This document shows, piece after piece, positions 61,364 through 64,000 of a DNA stretch of 64,000 nt. The number at the start of each line of letters is the position of its first letter. Within the stretch, counting starts at the first letter, position 1. The stretch covers positions 806,001-870,000 of the forward strand of contig CAVWPS010000001.1 of NCBI GenBank assembly GCA_963756975.1. The letters run 5' to 3'. The DNA comes from CAVRQM01 sp963756975 (lineage in GTDB: Bacteria > Pseudomonadota > Alphaproteobacteria > Acetobacterales > Acetobacteraceae). Made by a program: the position numbers and the translations under genes. The notes beneath the pieces were generated by a model, which was not told where the DNA came from, ran no database searches, and was given only the letters and a program-made list of their open reading frames with translations.

Positions 61364-62473
61364 CTAGAAGTCGAACCCGGAGATGTTGTCCTTGGTGTAG
61401 ACGAACGGCGCGCCGAGCAGGATTTCGCTGCCGTTGACGACCTTCAGCTTGCCCAGATGGCCCGCGTCCAGTTCCGTCGCACCCGCCTTCAGCTTGCCGT
61501 CGACGGTGGCGCGCATCGCGTAGACCGCCGCGTAGCCCAGATCCACCGGGTTCCACAGCACGACCGACTTCACGCAGTCGCTGGCCACGTAAGGCTTCAT
61601 CGCGTTCGGCGTCGCGAGCCCGACGATCCCGACCTTGCCGCACAAATTCGCCTGCTTGACGGCTTCGGCCGACGCGGGGGTCGCGACCGACGTCATGCCG
61701 AACAACCCGTTCAGCGTGTCGCCATACTTGTTGATCAGCGCGCTCGCCTGGTTGAACGACAGGTTGTTGTCTTCCTGCGCCTCGACGGTTTCGAGCCACT
61801 TCATCTTCGGGTGGCACGCGGCCTGATACGCCTGCATCTCGCTGATCCAGCGCGCCTGGTTCGGCGTCGTGAACGTGCTGGTGACGATCGCGAACGACGC
61901 GCTCTCGCCCTTCTCCTTGGCCATCGCGTCGATCATCGACTTGCCGATGCCGTTGAACTGCGCCTGGTTGATGAACCACTCGCGCGCGTCGGGCGAGCTG
62001 TTCGCGTCGTAGCCGACGACGTGGATGCCCTTCGACAGCGCCTTCTTCAGCACCGGCGAAATCGCCACCGGATCGTTGGCCGCGAACAGGATCCCGTCGA
62101 CGCCGCGCGTGATGTAGTTGTCGAGGAAGGTGATCTGCTGATCGATCTTCGCCTCGGTCGGGCCGTCGGTGGTGACGGTGACGTTGCCGAGTTCCTTGGC
62201 CGCCTGCTGCTCGCCCTTGGCGGTCGCGTTGAAGTAGCCGATGCCGATCAGCTTCGGCACGTCGACCAGCGTGATCGGCTTGCCCGCCTTGTCCGGCGCG
62301 TTCGTGGCGGCGGCACCGTCGTACGGCTTGGCCGCGACCGTGCCGGCGCCGCCGTCGCAGGGCAGCGGGTTGGTCGGCAGGTCGTCGGCCCCATCCCAGC
62401 GCGCGGCGGCGTGGGCGGTGCCGCACAGCAGCGTCGCCCCCATCAGCAGGCCAGCGAAAGTGATCTTGTTCAT
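61364..62473 (-). CDS. Sugar ABC transporter substrate-binding protein
   Basis: Periplasmic-binding protein of the RbsB/LsrB/RhaS-like class, 369 aa. Signal peptide FAGLLMGATLLCGTAHAAA; KLIGIGYFNATAKGEQQAAK opens the fold, VDGILFAANDPVAISPVLKK and GLFGMTSVATPASAEAVKQA line the cleft, ending FVYTKDNISGFDF. ATG 62473 follows GGGAGA. Related proteins bind rhamnose, ribose or autoinducer-2; the ligand is not decided by sequence. Last gene of the operon, normally the most strongly translated. Confidence 0.9.
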   Translation of the reverse strand: MNKITFAGLLMGATLLCGTAHAAARWDGADDLPTNPLPCDGGAGTVAAKPYDGAAATNAPDKAGKPITLVDVPKLIGIGYFNATAKGEQQAAKELGNVTVTTDGPTEAKIDQQITFLDNYITRGVDGILFAANDPVAISPVLKKALSKGIHVVGYDANSSPDAREWFINQAQFNGIGKSMIDAMAKEKGESASFAIVTSTFTTPNQARWISEMQAYQAACHPKMKWLETVEAQEDNNLSFNQASALINKYGDTLNGLFGMTSVATPASAEAVKQANLCGKVGIVGLATPNAMKPYVASDCVKSVVLWNPVDLGYAAVYAMRATVDGKLKAGATELDAGHLGKLKVVNGSEILLGAPFVYTKDNISGFDF

Positions 62474-62515
62474 TGCAGTCTCCCTTGGATTGTCAGGCAA
62501 GTCTTCGAGGCGGTC

Positions 62516-63508
62516 TCAGCGCGCGCCCCGCTCCTGGCGAAGGCGCGCGAAGTTGGTGATCAGGATCGACGCGATCAGCACGACTCCGATGACGACGATC
62601 GTCGCGTCGCCTTTGACGCCGGTCAGCGACAGACCGTTCTTCAGCAGCTGGATGAGTGCGACACCCAGCACGGTGCCGCCGATCGTCCCCACGCCGCCGA
62701 AGATGCTGGTGCCGCCGAGGACGACGGCCGCGATCGTGTCGAGCTCGATCCCGGTGCCCATGTCGCTGCGCGTGGTGCTGACGCGGCTGACGAAGATCCA
62801 CGCGGCGAACCCCGCCATCAGGCCCGACGCGGCATAGGCACCGAGTTTGACGCGCCGCACATCGAGGCCGCTGAACCGGGCCGCCGTCTCGTTCCAGCCG
62901 ATCGAGTACAGCGTGCGCCCGATCGTGGTGCGCGCGAGCACGATGCCGAACACCACGGCGAAGATGCCGAGCAGCCAGAGCTGCGACGGCACGCCGAACA
63001 GGTCGCCCTGGCCCATGCCGTAGAACCAGTCCGGGTAGCCGCGCACCGAATGCGCCTGGCTGATCCCCTCCGCGAGCCCGCGGTACAGCGCGAGCGTCGC
63101 CAGCGTCATGATCAGCGGCGGCACCCGCATCGTGGTGATGAACCAGCCGTTCACCGCACCCGCGATCAATCCCACGACCAGCGCCACCACGATGGCAACC
63201 GGCAGCGGCAGGCCGTAATCGTGCCATGCGACGCCGAGCATGATCGCGCACAGCCCCATGATGGAGCCGACGGACAGGTCGATGCCGCCGGTCACGATCA
63301 CATAGGTCATCGGCAGCGCGAGCAGCCCGACCTCCGTCATCAGGCGGCCCTGGTTCAGCAGGTTGTCGACGGTGAAGAACTTGTCGGTGGCGATCGCGAG
63401 GCCGGCGAGCGCGAGCACGAGGATCGCCGCCAGCACGATCTCATGCGGGGCGATGCGGGGAAGCCGGATGCCGGACTTGCGTGCCGGTCGCGGCAGCACG
63501 GCGCTCAT
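62516..63508 (-). CDS. Sugar ABC transporter permease (RbsC-like)
   Basis: Inner-membrane permease of the ribose/rhamnose/AI-2 family, 330 aa, 8-10 helices. Signatures: YVIVTGGIDLSVGSIMGLCA and VVLGGTSIFGGVGTIGGTVL, the hallmark of the RbsC family. Starts with an ATGA overlap on the upstream permease stop (63505-63508). Works with the binding protein 42 bp downstream. Confidence 0.93.
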   Translation of the reverse strand: MSAVLPRPARKSGIRLPRIAPHEIVLAAILVLALAGLAIATDKFFTVDNLLNQGRLMTEVGLLALPMTYVIVTGGIDLSVGSIMGLCAIMLGVAWHDYGLPLPVAIVVALVVGLIAGAVNGWFITTMRVPPLIMTLATLALYRGLAEGISQAHSVRGYPDWFYGMGQGDLFGVPSQLWLLGIFAVVFGIVLARTTIGRTLYSIGWNETAARFSGLDVRRVKLGAYAASGLMAGFAAWIFVSRVSTTRSDMGTGIELDTIAAVVLGGTSIFGGVGTIGGTVLGVALIQLLKNGLSLTGVKGDATIVVIGVVLIASILITNFARLRQERGAR

Positions 63509-64000
63509 GCCTGACCCCGGCGGCGGCGGCGCAGGATATCGGCGAGCACGGTGACGAGGATCAGAATGCCCTGCACCGCGCGCAGCCAGGTACCGGCGAG
63601 ATGCCGACGAAGACGAGGCTGCTGCCGATGGCCGCGATCAATATTGCCGCCAGCGTGGCGCCGATCACCGTGCCCGTCCCGCCCAGGATCGAGACGCCGC
63701 CGACGACGGACGCCGTGATGATGGTCAACGCGAGGTTCGGCGGCACGGTCGACTGAATGACACTGAGCTGTGTCGCGAACAGAACCGCCGCGATGCCGAC
63801 GAACAGGCCGTGGATCGCGAACGTCATCACGATCGTCGGGCGCGCCGGGATGCCGCACAGCCGCGCCGCCTCCGCATTGCCGCCGACGGCGTAGATCGCC
63901 CGCCCCGACGCGGTCGAGCGCAGCCACCATGCGGCGATCGCGGTGAGCGCCACCATCAGCACCACCGGCAGCGGCACGCCGAACATGGCGCGGTGGGCGA
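63505..64000 (-). CDS. Second sugar ABC transporter permease (partial at window edge, one apparent frameshift)
   Basis: C-terminal part of an RbsC-like permease; the gene continues beyond 64000. VSSVVGGVSILGGTGTVIGA-like residues (seen as ASVVGGVSILGGTGTVIGAT) are the family signature. The frame breaks near 63597; adding one base gives ISAGTWLRAVQGILILVTVL and a normal end. Two permeases plus a binding protein are usual for rhamnose or autoinducer-2 importers; the ATPase gene is expected past the edge. Confidence 0.85.
   Translation of the reverse strand, partial: RPPRHVRRAAAGGADGGAHRDRRMVAALDRVGAGDLRRRRQCGGGAAVRHPGAPDDRDDVRDPRPVRRHRGGSVRDTAQCHSVDRAAEPRVDHHHGVRRRRRLDPGRDGHGDRRHAGGNIDRGHRQQPRLRRHLAGTWLRAVQGILILVTVLADILRRRRRGQA

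Overview
The window is very GC-rich (by eye well above 60 percent) and densely coding, with ATGA/GTGA overlaps inside operons and frequent GTG and TTG starts. The gene content points to an alphaproteobacterium: a CcrM-type GANTC methyltransferase beside rnhB, an lptC-lptA-lptB-rpoN-hpf block, Hsp20 next to a DUF1150 gene, a gltD-gltB pair, a DUF2336 gene and a mutY/DUF721/dsbA-like/smc block. The many glycosyltransferases and an ELM1-family protein make Rhodospirillales, perhaps Acetobacteraceae, my best guess; this placement is inference.

Layout. 1-6.3 kb: minus-strand glycan/cell-surface operon (GT2-like protein, a GT-associated protein, an ELM1-like protein, an unknown 632-aa protein). 6.7-8.7 kb: DEAD-box helicase and a mazEF toxin-antitoxin pair with a readable promoter/operator. 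8.8-12.6 kb: choline-sulfatase-like sulfatase and two GT4 glycosyltransferases. 12.7-16.8 kb: argE, an AstE/aspartoacylase-family protein, thrS. 16.8-22.5 kb: GT9 and GT4 genes separated by a DUF559 nuclease bounded by inverted repeats, then an alpha/beta hydrolase, SDR protein, TPR protein and GST. 22.6-28.5 kb: glutamate synthase. 28.7-30.4 kb: NDUFA9-like protein with a repeat-derived tail and a DUF4926/DUF6883 pair. 30.5-37.1 kb: tRNA-Leu, RNase D, then kdsD-lptCAB-rpoN-hpf. 37.2-44.6 kb: DUF1150/Hsp20 with a sigma-32-like promoter, def-fmt-truA, two related membrane proteins, dapE-dapD-threonine aldolase. 44.7-49.3 kb: GGDEF protein, DUF2336 protein, ABC exporter. 49.3-50.1 kb: degraded IS1595 element joined to a truncated NYN gene. 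50.1-61.4 kb: exported MsrA and MsrB, rnhB-ccrM, MFS transporter, mutY, DUF721, DsbA-like, SMC. 61.4-64 kb: sugar ABC importer (binding protein, two permeases, the second cut by the window edge).

How the genes work together. kdsD and lptCAB supply the Kdo precursor and the transport bridge for lipopolysaccharide; together with three glycosyltransferase groups they suggest a heavy investment in the cell envelope. dapD/dapE feed lysine and peptidoglycan; def/fmt act on initiator formyl-Met; gltBD assimilates nitrogen.

Sequence quality. Thirteen apparent frameshifts break otherwise intact genes, including thrS and smc, which should be essential. Eleven are repaired by removing one base and two by adding one, and each repair restores a full-length family-typical protein. 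I read most as sequencing or assembly errors and annotate these genes as single CDS. The IS1595 remnant, in contrast, has lost conserved residues and looks truly decayed.

Most interesting leads: the DUF559 nuclease framed by inverted copies of a dispersed repeat that also occurs as pairs elsewhere in the window, and the DUF4926/DUF6883 pair, which looks like an uncharacterised toxin-antitoxin-type module.
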